This document shows, piece after piece, positions 6,435 to 14,116 of a stretch of DNA of 30,073 nucleotides. This DNA is from a virus. The stretch is from IMG/VR virus record IMGVR_UViG_3300005471_000041, positions 1-30,073 of that record; one strand, written 5' to 3'. The notes below the pieces were generated by a model. The model had not been told where the DNA came from. It ran no database searches and saw only the letters and a list, made by a program, of their open reading frames with translations. Numbering within the stretch: position 1 is the first letter of the stretch; each line of letters begins with the position of its first letter. Both the position numbers and the translations under genes were made by a program.

Positions 6435-7039
6435 GCGCGAAAGTCACGGTCAAAGTTCAAGGCAATAAAAACCTCGACAAGCAGACCAGATTTGCTATGG
6501 CGTCGAGTCTCACACTCACTGCGAAGGAGATCCAGGCCGCGACGATCAAAAAGATCGAGGGCTCGTTTACGATTCGCAACAACTGGAATAAGCCGTCGAA
6601 CGCCCTCGGCGTGCGCATTAAGCCAGCCACGAAAGAAAAGCTGGAAACCTGGATTGGTACGGCTGCCGAGTTTCTCCAGAAGTTTGTGCGTGAACCTGAA
6701 GGCTCGATTGTGCTGAAGCTTCCGCGCGGCGAGTTCATTGCCATTCCCACCAGCAACGTCCGTCGAACAAAGCGCGACATCATCCGTGCGACACAGCGGC
6801 CGCAGCGATTACGCGGCAAGCGAGACATCGTGTTGCCGATGAAGTCGGGAAGAGGCCTCGTGTTGTTTCAGGAGCAGGGCCGCGGTGTCAACGCGAAGCG
6901 TGTGGCGCTCTATCTGCTCGTGCCGCGCGCAAAGATTCGCGAGAAGGACGTGCTCTTTGGACCGGCCAAAACAGTGTTCCTGAATCGCTTCACGAAAATC
7001 TATGAAAACCAGTTGAGAAAGGCGTTTGCACCGCGATGA
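6428..7039 (+). CDS. Tail-completion / minor tail protein Z-like protein
   Basis: The 203-residue protein has the look of phage tail-completion proteins related to lambda gpZ: a helical start, NNWNKPSNALGVRIKPATKEKLETWI (~50-75), a beta region around LPRGEFIAIPTSNVRR, KSGRGLVLFQ, LYLLVPRAKI, and a final amphipathic helix FLNRFTKIYENQLRKAF. The order of Asn-Lys-Pro segment, lysine-rich substrate strand and C-terminal helix agrees with that group. Such proteins finish the proximal tail end or join tail to head. It lies ~2 kb ahead of the terminase genes, not in the tail module where lambda keeps Z. The stop overlaps the next ATG (ATGA). Confidence 0.55.
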   Translation: MLSAKVTVKVQGNKNLDKQTRFAMASSLTLTAKEIQAATIKKIEGSFTIRNNWNKPSNALGVRIKPATKEKLETWIGTAAEFLQKFVREPEGSIVLKLPRGEFIAIPTSNVRRTKRDIIRATQRPQRLRGKRDIVLPMKSGRGLVLFQEQGRGVNAKRVALYLLVPRAKIREKDVLFGPAKTVFLNRFTKIYENQLRKAFAPR

Positions 7040-7254
7040 TGAAACACCCAGACCGAGTGAAGTCCGAGTCACTGTTGAAACTGGCTGCTGAGCACGAAGA
7101 GTTAGCCAACAGATGGGCTGAAGAATCACATAAATGGAGGGGTGCGGTTAGTGACGCATATTCCAGCTTATCTGAGGCCAACATGGAGCTAGCCACTGCA
7201 TTGACCAGAGAGTCGCGATCCTTTGAGTCGAGCGCTCAGATGGCTCGCGGATGA
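7036..7254 (+). CDS. Small helical protein, 72 aa
   Basis: The ATG overlaps the preceding stop (ATGA). The sequence is almost entirely helix-forming and rich in Glu, Ala and Ser (ESLLKLAAEHEELANRWAEE), giving one or two amphipathic helices that could form a coiled coil. There are no Cys residues, signal peptide or catalytic motif. No family recognised. Position between a tail-like protein and a Cys-rich protein does not suggest a specific job. Confidence 0.5.
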   Translation: MMKHPDRVKSESLLKLAAEHEELANRWAEESHKWRGAVSDAYSSLSEANMELATALTRESRSFESSAQMARG

Positions 7255-7263
7255 GAAGAATCG

Positions 7264-7489
7264 ATGAGCGAAATCAGTAGACAGCGTCGCTTCGAGATTC
7301 TGGGGGAGCTCAAGGGCACGCTGTGTGTCTGCGGGACGCCCAAACGGCCCGATGACATCCCACTGCCGGAATTGCTATTACGCGTTGCCACCAGCAATGC
7401 GGGGAGCACTTTATCGTAAATTCGGCGCCGGCTATGAAGAGGCGTACGAAGAGTCAGTGAGGTTTTTACAGGAGCGCAAAGCATCGTGA
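7264..7489 (+). CDS. Small zinc-binding phage protein split by a +1 frameshift
   Basis: Two overlapping frames look like halves of one protein. The first (ATG 7264, stop 7417-7419) begins SEISRQRRFEILGELKGTLCVCGTPKRP and then turns into unlikely sequence. The second, in the +1 frame from about 7350, reads MTSHCRNCYYALPPAMRG, then LYRKFGAGYEEAYEESVRFL, and ends at 7489. Joined, they give a ~74-residue protein with Cys-x-Cys and Cys-x2-Cys knuckles and the basic/aromatic tail I associate with a recurring small phage zinc protein. The shift would occur around CGG CCC G (7345-7351). The last codons overlap the GTG of the next gene, so reaching that stop also couples translation. Programmed +1 shift, mutation and assembly error are all possible. 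Confidence 0.6.
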
Positions 7490-8046
7490 AGAACAACGGG
7501 AAACACGTCGGATGGAAAAACAGAATTGTCGGCCACGGTGAAAAGCCGGCAGTCGACTTCAGATTCAACCCACTCAACTATCGTCGTCATCCGGAAGAGC
7601 AGCGAGAGGCGGTGCGCAAGATGCTCGGTCTGGTTGGCTGGGTGACTGAGGTTATCGTCAATCGTCGCACCGGCAATTTGATTGATGGCCAGGCACGCAT
7701 TGAAGAGGCGCTGCGTCAGGACGATCAACAACACATCCCGTTCACGGAAGTCGATCTTTCCCTCGAGGAAGAGAAGGCCGTGCTCGCCACACTCGACCCG
7801 ATGACCGGTATGGCGGAGACGGACCAGGCGGTATTGGACCAGTTGTTGGCTGATACGCGAATTGAGATTCCCGAACTCGATGATCTGCTAATGGAGCTGC
7901 ATGAAGCGGCGCCGGCGCCGAAGAGTCGCACGGTTGAGTTCAAAGAACATCCACCACGAATCGTGATCGAGTGCAGGAGTAAACGCCAGCAGAAAGAGTT
8001 GCTGAAACGATTCGAAAACGAGGGGCTGCAAGCTACAGCTAAGTGA
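7486..8046 (+). CDS. ParB/sulfiredoxin-fold (ParB N-terminal-like) protein
   Basis: The 186-residue protein starts at a GTG overlapping the stop of the split zinc protein. It contains a ParB-N-like domain: FRFNPLNYRRHPEEQREAVRKMLGLVGWVTEVIVNRRTGNLIDGQARIEEAL (25-76) holds the Asn-Tyr-Arg-x-His segment, the GWV...VIVN strand and the family hallmark Asp-Gly-x-x-Arg (here IDGQARIE). It is followed by LSLEEEKAVLATLDPM (92-107), typical of phage versions found beside DNA methylases and terminases. No helix-turn-helix segregation domain is evident, so it is probably not a partition protein. It may act in DNA modification or as a nucleotide-dependent switch before packaging. No methylase gene is visible here. 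Confidence 0.75.
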   Translation: MKNNGKHVGWKNRIVGHGEKPAVDFRFNPLNYRRHPEEQREAVRKMLGLVGWVTEVIVNRRTGNLIDGQARIEEALRQDDQQHIPFTEVDLSLEEEKAVLATLDPMTGMAETDQAVLDQLLADTRIEIPELDDLLMELHEAAPAPKSRTVEFKEHPPRIVIECRSKRQQKELLKRFENEGLQATAK

Positions 8047-8062
8047 ATAGGAGAGACGAACA

Positions 8063-8539
8063 GTGAAGTATCTGCAACGCTGGACCGCGCGACAATCGCG
8101 AGATGAACAGGCGTGGGGTCTTATCATCGAAGGCACCGAAGGGAAGCCGGTCTGGGTAATCATGCCAAGCAAGGAGCTGGACGATCAGGACGCCGCGCTC
8201 ATCATGGCCGCTCACAATGCGGCGGTCGAGAATCGCCCTGAGCGAAGCATTTATCTGAACTCCATCGTAAACACAAGGTTAGAGCCAATAGTTGAAATTG
8301 CTATCGGCCCAGAAGTCGCACACCTTCATGTGAGAGAAGCTCGACAACATTTGATCCAACTCGCGGAAGCAATTGAGGCATCAACGAGCGACTCGCTGCT
8401 TTGTCGTTTCGTCCGCGACTACATCTACCACGGCAAAGATGATGACCAGTGCAAGCAAGCCGTTGGCCATTTGCTGGTGATGTTCCGAGACTTCCGTAAA
8501 GCCCTTAACGAGCCTGTAGTCGAAGCACCGGAGAGTTAA
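8063..8539 (+). CDS. Hypothetical protein, 158 aa
   Basis: GTG at 8063 with GGAGAG (8050-8055) upstream as ribosome binding site. The first ~60 residues look like a small alpha/beta unit (WGLIIEG, VWVIMPSKELDDQDAALIMAAHNAAV). The rest is mainly helical with scattered His and Cys (SDSLLCRFVRDYIYHGKDDDQCKQAVGHLL). No family recognised. It sits immediately before the terminase genes with a six-base gap, a position often filled by small regulators or packaging accessories. Confidence 0.55.
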   Translation: MKYLQRWTARQSRDEQAWGLIIEGTEGKPVWVIMPSKELDDQDAALIMAAHNAAVENRPERSIYLNSIVNTRLEPIVEIAIGPEVAHLHVREARQHLIQLAEAIEASTSDSLLCRFVRDYIYHGKDDDQCKQAVGHLLVMFRDFRKALNEPVVEAPES

Positions 8540-8545
8540 GGCCCA

Positions 8546-9061
8546 GTGGCGCAGACACCGAATAAAACACCAACTCAAAATCCGTTAGGCGACTGGGCCA
8601 ACAACCAGGCGCGGCAAGCAAACATCTCCGAGCTGCATCGTCTGTCAGGACGTGACCGTGCAACAATCGTGAAGTTGCTGGGTGCTGCGGGTGTGAAGCC
8701 GCTGCGAGTCTTCAAAAAGGAAACGTTCTACGATCAGAATGAGGCGATGGCGGTCCTTTCAAGTCCGAGCGGCGCAGTGGCGGATCCGGTTGGCATCCAT
8801 AAAGCGCGCGCACAAAAACTCAATGTCTCCACCGCGCGCGAGTTGCTGAAGCTGCAGCAGGAACGCGGCGAGCTTGTACCGATCGCCGACGTGCGCGAAC
8901 ACGTCTACAACTTCGTTAAGGCGATGCACGATCGCTTCAGGCGTTATGGCAAAGACGCCAGACGGACCCTCAAACTAACAGCCCAACAGGCAAGGCAGCA
9001 CGAAACCGATATCGCCATAATCTTCGATGATCTCAAGCGAGACTACCCCGAAATTAACTGA
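8546..9061 (+). CDS. Terminase small subunit
   Basis: The 171-residue protein starts at GTG 8546 and overlaps the large subunit gene by 35 bases. Residues ~27-60 form a helix-turn-helix (ISELHRLSGRDRATIVKLLGAAGVKPLR) of the kind used by lambda Nu1-type small subunits to bind the packaging site. A linker with KARAQKLNVSTARELLKLQQERGELVPIADVREHVYNFVKAMHDRF is typical of this group, where a charged helix then an 'ELVP' turn precede the oligomerisation helices. It selects the phage genome for packaging and loads the large subunit. The assignment is strong from fold, length and position before the large subunit. Confidence 0.8.
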   Translation: MAQTPNKTPTQNPLGDWANNQARQANISELHRLSGRDRATIVKLLGAAGVKPLRVFKKETFYDQNEAMAVLSSPSGAVADPVGIHKARAQKLNVSTARELLKLQQERGELVPIADVREHVYNFVKAMHDRFRRYGKDARRTLKLTAQQARQHETDIAIIFDDLKRDYPEIN

Positions 9062-11006
9062 CGGCAATCCGGTCGTCATCAACATCTTCAAAGAGGCGAT
9101 TCGCACCGCCATTCCTGACACGCTGCTCACGGTCAGCGAATGGGCGGATACCTATCGCTACGTTTCGCAGGGGCCGCGGCGCGGGCAGCGGTGGAAGATG
9201 TCAACCGTTCCGTACTTCATCGAGCCTCTCAACTGCATTACCGATCCAGGTGTTCGCCGAATCGTTCTTTGGTCCAGCTCGCGCGTCGGCAAGACGGAAG
9301 GCTTCCTGCTCAACGCATGCGGCTACTTCATGCACATCGACCCACTTCCAATAATGCAGCTCCGGCCGACGCTCGACGATGCAAAGCTATTTAGCCGCGA
9401 GCGCTTCAGCGCCTTCATTGAAGAATCGCCGGTGTTGCGGGACCTGGTCGATGACCCGCGCGCGCGCGACAGCGGGAACACGATGCTCTACAAAGACTTC
9501 CTGGGCGGGTACATATTTTTCGTTGGTTCGAACTCGTCGACGGGCTTGCGCGCTCAGGACTTCCGGCTGCTGCAGGCAGATGAAATTGATGACATGGCGG
9601 TGAATGCCGGCGGCCTTGGAGATCCGCTGGATGCCGCTGAAGTGCGCCTGCGCAACTTTGAAATGGAAGGCCTCGCGCTTTCGATGTACGCCTCGAGTCC
9701 GACAATCAAGGGCGAGTCGCGTATTGAAAAAGCATTTGCGGAGTCGGACCAGCGCCACTTCTACGTGCCATGTCTCGGCTGCGGTGAATACCAGGAACTG
9801 CTCTGGGAAAACATCGTGTGGACTGAGCTCGGCTTGCCCCCAAAGGAAGCTTGCTTCCTGTGCCCGATCTGCAAACACGTTGGCCACGAAGATGAGAAGG
9901 AAGAGATGGTGAGGCTCGGTGAATGGCGCGCGCACGCTAAGTCCGACGACACGCCGGGTTTCAAGCTGCTCGGAACTTACTCACCGTTCATCACATGGGG
10001 CGGGATGGCTGAGGCCTTCGTCAAAGCCAGACAATCGAAGTCCGACGAAAAGATGCAGGTGTGGGTTAACTCCACGCTGGGTGAGCTGTGGGAGCCTGGT
10101 GAGTATCTCGAGGAGCAGGAGTACACCTTTCACACGGAAGACTATGGCGGACCAGATAGCCCGTTTGATGTTCCCGCCAGCGCTACGTTCCTCACCTTTG
10201 GTGCCGACGTTCATCCCGATCGCATTGAAGTTGAAACACTCGCATGGGGTAGCCAGGAAGAAAACTGGTCGATCGATTACACAGTGCTACTCGGCAATCC
10301 GGAAGAATACCCGTCAGCGGTGTGGACCGAGTTCGAAGACTATCTCGAGAAGGATTGGCGCCACGAACTTGGCGTTCCGATGAACGTGAGCGCAGGAGCG
10401 ATCGACACGCGTGGTCATTGTACGGACGCCAGCTATAAGTTCGCGTACAAGCATCGTCACAAGAAGTGGTTTCCGATCGCCGGCGCTAACGTGGCCGGCA
10501 AGCCGATTGCTCCTCGCAAACCGTCGCTCGTTGGAAAGCCACGGATCAAGTTGCGCATCGTCGGAACTGAAGCCGCGAAGGATAGGGTCTCCGCAATGCT
10601 TCGTGTTGAGAATGAAGGACCTCGCTATTGCCACGTGCCCACACGGTATGACGAAGAGTGGTTCAAGCAGATGGATTCCGAGCGCCGCATCCGGACACGA
10701 AACAAGCGCGGCTTTTCCGTGTGGGTGTGGGAAAAGAAAAAGCCTGGCGCGCGCAATGAGGCGTGGGACTGCCGCGTGTATAACATCGTCGCCAAAGAGA
10801 TCTGGAATCCTAATGTGCCGGCTCTGCGCGAGCGTCTGCTCAAGTTAGTTGAGAGTCTGAAGACAGAGCGTGTCAAAATTGTAAAGCCGGACCCAGACCC
10901 CGATCCGACAGATGACGGCGAGACCGGCGGCAATCGCCCGCCGCTGCGCTCGCCCGCAAACTTTAGAAAGCCTCAGAGACGCGGTGGATTCATTAAGAAC
11001 TGGTGA
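9027..11006 (+). CDS. Terminase large subunit (lambda gpA-like)
   Basis: This 659-residue protein is the packaging motor and genome-cutting nuclease. The N-terminal ATPase has a modified Walker A, SSSRVGKT (83-90), a glutamine/threonine-rich adenine region before it, and Walker B LLQADEID (181-188). A zinc-knuckle-like insertion has Cys249, Cys252, Cys276, Cys279 and Cys282. The nuclease half starts with FGADVHPDRIEVE (Asp394 as metal ligand) and contains AIDTRGHCTDA. The C-terminal RRGGFIKNW resembles the lambda gpA end that contacts the portal. Length and motif order fit the gpA family. ATG at 9027 is the only reasonable start, within the small-subunit gene. Confidence 0.93.
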   Translation: MISSETTPKLTDGNPVVINIFKEAIRTAIPDTLLTVSEWADTYRYVSQGPRRGQRWKMSTVPYFIEPLNCITDPGVRRIVLWSSSRVGKTEGFLLNACGYFMHIDPLPIMQLRPTLDDAKLFSRERFSAFIEESPVLRDLVDDPRARDSGNTMLYKDFLGGYIFFVGSNSSTGLRAQDFRLLQADEIDDMAVNAGGLGDPLDAAEVRLRNFEMEGLALSMYASSPTIKGESRIEKAFAESDQRHFYVPCLGCGEYQELLWENIVWTELGLPPKEACFLCPICKHVGHEDEKEEMVRLGEWRAHAKSDDTPGFKLLGTYSPFITWGGMAEAFVKARQSKSDEKMQVWVNSTLGELWEPGEYLEEQEYTFHTEDYGGPDSPFDVPASATFLTFGADVHPDRIEVETLAWGSQEENWSIDYTVLLGNPEEYPSAVWTEFEDYLEKDWRHELGVPMNVSAGAIDTRGHCTDASYKFAYKHRHKKWFPIAGANVAGKPIAPRKPSLVGKPRIKLRIVGTEAAKDRVSAMLRVENEGPRYCHVPTRYDEEWFKQMDSERRIRTRNKRGFSVWVWEKKKPGARNEAWDCRVYNIVAKEIWNPNVPALRERLLKLVESLKTERVKIVKPDPDPDPTDDGETGGNRPPLRSPANFRKPQRRGGFIKNW

Positions 11007-11033
11007 GTCGTCTCAAAACATTTTAAGTCGCGT

Positions 11034-11078
11034 CTTCCGCTACCCTCAACATAACCTGTTCGCGAGCTTCATTACACT
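11034..11078 (+). promoter_or_regulatory. Candidate phage promoter, copy 1 of a 24-base repeat plus -10-like hexamer
   Basis: Bases 11034-11057 carry the repeat that begins CTTCCGCTACCCTCAAC. Copies 2 and 3 are at 11867 and 14071. Fifteen bases later comes TACACT (11073-11078), which fits TAnnnT and ends nine bases before the GTG at 11088. A transcript starting the usual ~7 bases after such a hexamer would have almost no leader. No Shine-Dalgarno sequence is present before the GTG. Confidence 0.5.
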
Positions 11079-11087
11079 GCACAGGTC

Positions 11088-11864
11088 GTGCGGTACAAGG
11101 AGCCTCGCAAACTTGAAACCAAACGCGGACGGAAAAAGGCAGAGCAGAACGCCTGGTGTTTTACTTGCCGTCGTCCGATGGCGAAGCATGGACCCAGCTT
11201 CCACTGTTCCGATTGTCATATTTCGACTCGCATTGAATTAAGCGGAGAGAACACTAGTTCGGTGACGCGGATCCCGAAAGCCTCTCGGCTGCCGGAGTAC
11301 CGGCCCTGGTGTGTGCAGTGTCGCGTCCAGATGGCCCGGTTTGCTCGAGAGTCGACAAGGCCAGACTCGTATCGCTGTCGCCGGTGTAGGGCAATGGCCG
11401 CTTCTCACATAGATTCATCCGCTGCCGTCGACAAACAAGAGAAAATTCTGGAGATGATCAAGGCGGGGCACCTCGACAAACAGATTGTCAGGAAGCTGCA
11501 CTGTCACCACCGAACGGTGGCGAGGTTGCGGCTTCAGGTGAGCGACCCGCGCAAGTGTGAGTGTGGCCAACTCCTTCACCACACTAAGAAGTGCCACAAG
11601 CGGCCTGGCTGGCAAACTCTCGCGCGCGACCAAAGGTCTGTGTTTGAAGACTTAATTGTCCGCATTAACCGACGTGTTCCTTTAGCCCTTCCGGAAGAGA
11701 TGCGTGCAGATATTTGTCAGGAGATGTTGTTGGAGGTGGTGAAGGCGACGGATGCCGTTCTTGCCAGGGCGCCGCAGTTCATACGTGATTACAAGAAAAA
11801 ATATCCGTTTCAGTACCACTCCTTTGACGCTAATCCGAGACTCGTAGACCGCATCGCGGGCTGA
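11088..11864 (+). CDS. Multi-zinc-finger helix-turn-helix protein, candidate phage regulator
   Basis: This 258-residue basic protein has two zinc ribbons, Cys24/27 with Cys40/43 and Cys75/78 with Cys97/100. A helix-turn-helix of resolvase or sigma-region-4 style follows (116-150, KILEMIKAGHLDKQIVRKL then RRTVARLR-like HHRTVARLR). A third Cys/His cluster (157-170) precedes a helical tail with RADICQEMLLEVV (206-218), reminiscent of sigma-factor region 2 helices. DNA binding is very likely. It is the first gene behind copy 1 of the promoter repeat and may control the late genes, in the way that small zinc-finger activators such as P2 Ogr do; this is inference. The GTG is chosen because its distance from the repeat equals that of the next gene. 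Confidence 0.6.
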   Translation: MRYKEPRKLETKRGRKKAEQNAWCFTCRRPMAKHGPSFHCSDCHISTRIELSGENTSSVTRIPKASRLPEYRPWCVQCRVQMARFARESTRPDSYRCRRCRAMAASHIDSSAAVDKQEKILEMIKAGHLDKQIVRKLHCHHRTVARLRLQVSDPRKCECGQLLHHTKKCHKRPGWQTLARDQRSVFEDLIVRINRRVPLALPEEMRADICQEMLLEVVKATDAVLARAPQFIRDYKKKYPFQYHSFDANPRLVDRIAG

Positions 11865-11866
11865 AA

Positions 11867-11911
11867 CTTCCGCTACCCTCAACACAACCTTTCATCAACA
11901 ACAGCTAGAAT
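11867..11911 (+). promoter_or_regulatory. Candidate phage promoter, copy 2 of the 24-base repeat plus -10-like hexamer
   Basis: Repeat copy 2 spans 11867-11890 and differs from copy 1 by one base (C for T near its 3' end). TAGAAT (11906-11911), close to the TATAAT consensus, starts 15 bases after the repeat and ends nine bases before the ATG at 11921. The intervening sequence has no Shine-Dalgarno site. Confidence 0.55.
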
Positions 11912-11920
11912 CCCGACCGC

Positions 11921-12436
11921 ATGCAACTCTTCACCAAGGACGTGGAAGCGACGCTCAAAGTCTCGTTCGACTGGTCCGAGGACTTGGCCGAGGGCGAGAC
12001 CATCGAGACGTCCGAATGGACGATATCCGAAGAGCTCACTGTGATTGACGAACCCGACCCCGCGGGCGCTGTAACGACGATCAAGCTGGGCGGCGGCGTC
12101 CTCAATAGCAACTACAAGTGCTACAGCAAAATCACGACGTCGGACGAAAACGTGTTTCGGCGAGCCTTCGGAGTACAAGTCCGCGACGCGGCAACGTTTG
12201 ATCAGCCGGGCGATGCTGAAGCGGCACTGGCCGCGGTGCGCGCAGTTATGCGAGGTACGGCGACCAAAAACCAGAAGGAGTACACCATCGCAAATCGCCA
12301 CGTTGTTCGCTACGACATGACCGAACTGATTGCGCTCGAGAAACGGCTAATTGAGCAAGTCAATCAAGATCGAATCGCCAAGGCAATGCGCCGCGGAGTC
12401 CCGATTGTGAAGAGCGTACATAGTCGGTTCAGGTAA
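11921..12436 (+). CDS. Head-tail adaptor fusion: Ig-like adaptor domain plus gpW/head-joining-like domain
   Basis: The 171-residue protein seems to join two phage modules. Residues ~1-90 (KDVEATLKVSFDWSEDLAEG, then TIETSEWTIS, a TTIKLGGG strand and ITTSDENVFRRAF) match the beta-sandwich found in phage fibre-tail or head-tail adaptor proteins. Residues ~97-150 (DAEAALAAVRAVMRGT, then EYTIANRHVVRYDMTELIALEKRL) have the helix-hairpin-helix layout of gpW-like head completion proteins, including the 'Arg-x-Val-x-Tyr' hairpin. It lies directly ahead of the portal gene, where gpW sits in lambda. The protein probably seals or extends the portal channel. It is the first gene after promoter copy 2. Confidence 0.65.
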   Translation: MQLFTKDVEATLKVSFDWSEDLAEGETIETSEWTISEELTVIDEPDPAGAVTTIKLGGGVLNSNYKCYSKITTSDENVFRRAFGVQVRDAATFDQPGDAEAALAAVRAVMRGTATKNQKEYTIANRHVVRYDMTELIALEKRLIEQVNQDRIAKAMRRGVPIVKSVHSRFR

Positions 12437-12437
12437 A

Positions 12438-14045
12438 ATGGCAATTCAATCTCTCAATCTCGATCTTCCGACGTTCGCCGAGATCCGCCGCGCAAAGAAA
12501 CCGGCCGCTCCGCCGGCGCGATCGATGGCGATGCCCCGTCGTTACGCGCGCACATATCAGGCGGCCCAATCTACAAACCAGAACGCCAGCTGGTCCATGG
12601 CGCAAACTTCTGCGAACCAGGAGTTGAGGCGCGGTCTGCGGCCCATGAGGGCGCGATCGCGCGAGTCGCGTCGCAACGATGCTCTCTTCAAGCGTTTCAT
12701 CTGGATGATGGGCCAGGGAGTAGCGGGTGTTGAAGGCCTGACCCTGAGCGATGTCATCGAAGGTGACAACGAGAACGAACTCGACGCCACGTTCAACGAG
12801 GAGTTCATTAAGGGCTTCACCGAGTGGTCTAAGCCGGAGAACGCTTCGAGCTCAGGAAAGATGTCGTTTGCCGATCAACAGAAGCTTGCCATAGAGATTG
12901 TGTGCTGCGACGGCGAGGTTCTGATTCGCAAACGCCTCGATGTTCCCAATAAGTTCGGATTTGCGCTGCAGTTCCTGGATGTCGCATGGCTCGACGAAAC
13001 GTTCAACACGGTCCTCTCGAACGGGCACCGCGTGTTGATGAGTGTGGAACTCAACGACTTTGACCGGCCGGTTGCCTACTGGCTCACGCGCCCAGCCTCG
13101 GACTTGCTTTATCCGGAATACGGGACAATTGGTCAACGGACGCGAGTGCCAGCGGAAGAGATCTATCACCGCTTCATCGTCGGCGAACATGAAACGCAGG
13201 CGCGCGGCGAGCCACACGGTCACGCGGTGTTAGAGATGCTGCACACTATTCACGGTTATGTCGATGGTGAGCTGTACAAGAATCGCGCGGCAGCATGCAT
13301 CACCGACTACCTCATCCCGCCAAAGAACGATGAATGGAATGAGTTTTACGAGGAGAAAGGGGCGGCTGAAACTCAGGCTGTCGATGGTTTCGTTCCCGGC
13401 GCCACGCGAGAGCTCGAGTCTGCAATGCAGCAAATTCTCCCGCCGGGCTGGGAGATCAAAACAAACGATGTGAACTTGCCATCCGGAAACTTCGCACCGT
13501 TTGTGGAAGGCACGCAACGCTATGTGGCCACTGGTTTGAACGTCCCGTACTTCCGTTTGGCCTCCGATCTGAAAGGTGTCAACTTTACCTCGAGCCGCGC
13601 CGGTGACCAGGAAGCAAAACAGATGTACCGCTACTTTCAACGCTGGTTGAAAGAGCAGATTTGTATTCCAGTAGTCTTCGACTGGGCCAAAGAACAAATG
13701 CTCCGGAAGGTGGTTCCAATTCGGCAGATTGACTATGAGCGATTGGCGCCAACCTTCGATACGCCTGGCTGGGAGTCAGTCGATCCGGAGACAGATGCCA
13801 ACGCCGCGGCGAGCGACATCAATAACTTCATCGACACGCGCACGCGCATCGCAGCCGAAAAGGGCCGCGACTTCCGCAAGGTTGTGCGGAAGCTCGCTGA
13901 AGAACAAAAGCTCCTGAAACAATACGGCCTCGAACTATCTGCCTCGAAGAAGAATTCGTCGGACGCACCTGAAGAGCGAGCGATGTACCGGGCCTTTCGG
14001 CGCTGGCTGAAAGAGCAAGGATCGGTCGAGTCCACATCCGAATGA
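12438..14045 (+). CDS. Portal protein (lambda gpB family)
   Basis: This 535-residue protein forms the dodecameric ring at the capsid vertex. Lambda-family signatures include the basic start RSMAMPRRYARTYQAAQS, QELRRGLRPMRARSRESRRND, the LFKRFIWMMGQGVAGVEGL helix/turn, LAIEIVCCDGEVLI, EEIYHRFIVGEHETQARGEP, and the C-terminal YVATGLNVPYFRLASDLKG, then FTSSRAGDQEAKQMYRYFQ. Length agrees with gpB. ATG at 12438 is one base beyond the previous stop. The C-terminus repeats a 12-residue motif from the wing (MYRYFQRWLKEQ near 396, MYRAFRRWLKEQ near 516). Confidence 0.92.
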   Translation: MAIQSLNLDLPTFAEIRRAKKPAAPPARSMAMPRRYARTYQAAQSTNQNASWSMAQTSANQELRRGLRPMRARSRESRRNDALFKRFIWMMGQGVAGVEGLTLSDVIEGDNENELDATFNEEFIKGFTEWSKPENASSSGKMSFADQQKLAIEIVCCDGEVLIRKRLDVPNKFGFALQFLDVAWLDETFNTVLSNGHRVLMSVELNDFDRPVAYWLTRPASDLLYPEYGTIGQRTRVPAEEIYHRFIVGEHETQARGEPHGHAVLEMLHTIHGYVDGELYKNRAAACITDYLIPPKNDEWNEFYEEKGAAETQAVDGFVPGATRELESAMQQILPPGWEIKTNDVNLPSGNFAPFVEGTQRYVATGLNVPYFRLASDLKGVNFTSSRAGDQEAKQMYRYFQRWLKEQICIPVVFDWAKEQMLRKVVPIRQIDYERLAPTFDTPGWESVDPETDANAAASDINNFIDTRTRIAAEKGRDFRKVVRKLAEEQKLLKQYGLELSASKKNSSDAPEERAMYRAFRRWLKEQGSVESTSE

Positions 14046-14050
14046 ATTTC

Positions 14051-14070
14051 TGGACGCCCAGACGCCCAGA
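14051..14070 (+). repeat. Short GACGCCCA direct repeat abutting promoter copy 3
   Basis: TGGACGCCCAGACGCCCAGA contains GACGCCCA twice in tandem and ends at the first base before promoter copy 3. Its core CCAGACGCCCA (14058-14068) recurs in reverse orientation at 29949-29959. It could be an operator half-site or a dispersed genomic repeat. Confidence 0.4.
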
Positions 14071-14116
14071 CTTCCGCCACCCTCAACATAACCTCAGTTT
14101 TCGCTTGTGTTAATTT
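14071..14116 (+). promoter_or_regulatory. Candidate phage promoter, copy 3 of the 24-base repeat plus weak -10-like hexamer
   Basis: Repeat copy 3 spans 14071-14094 with one difference from copy 1 (C for T at position 8). TAATTT (14111-14116) matches the TAnnnT pattern, starts 16 bases after the repeat and ends nine bases before the ATG at 14126. There is no Shine-Dalgarno site ahead of this start, although the gene encodes the capsid protein and should be highly expressed. Confidence 0.5.

Noticed and set aside
7486-8046. ParB-like protein as the PRTRC ParB component
   Set aside because: It lies 3.5 kb from the cassette next to the terminase genes and has the phage-type ParB-N plus 'LEEEKAVL' layout without a partition HTH.
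9140-10848. Several long overlapping frames on both strands within the terminase gene
   Set aside because: They are shadows of the high-GC terminase coding sequence; the + frame holds all expected motifs.
11034-14094. CRISPR or simple direct-repeat array
   Set aside because: The three 24-base units are separated by whole genes and always precede a start codon, so they are regulatory elements, not an array.
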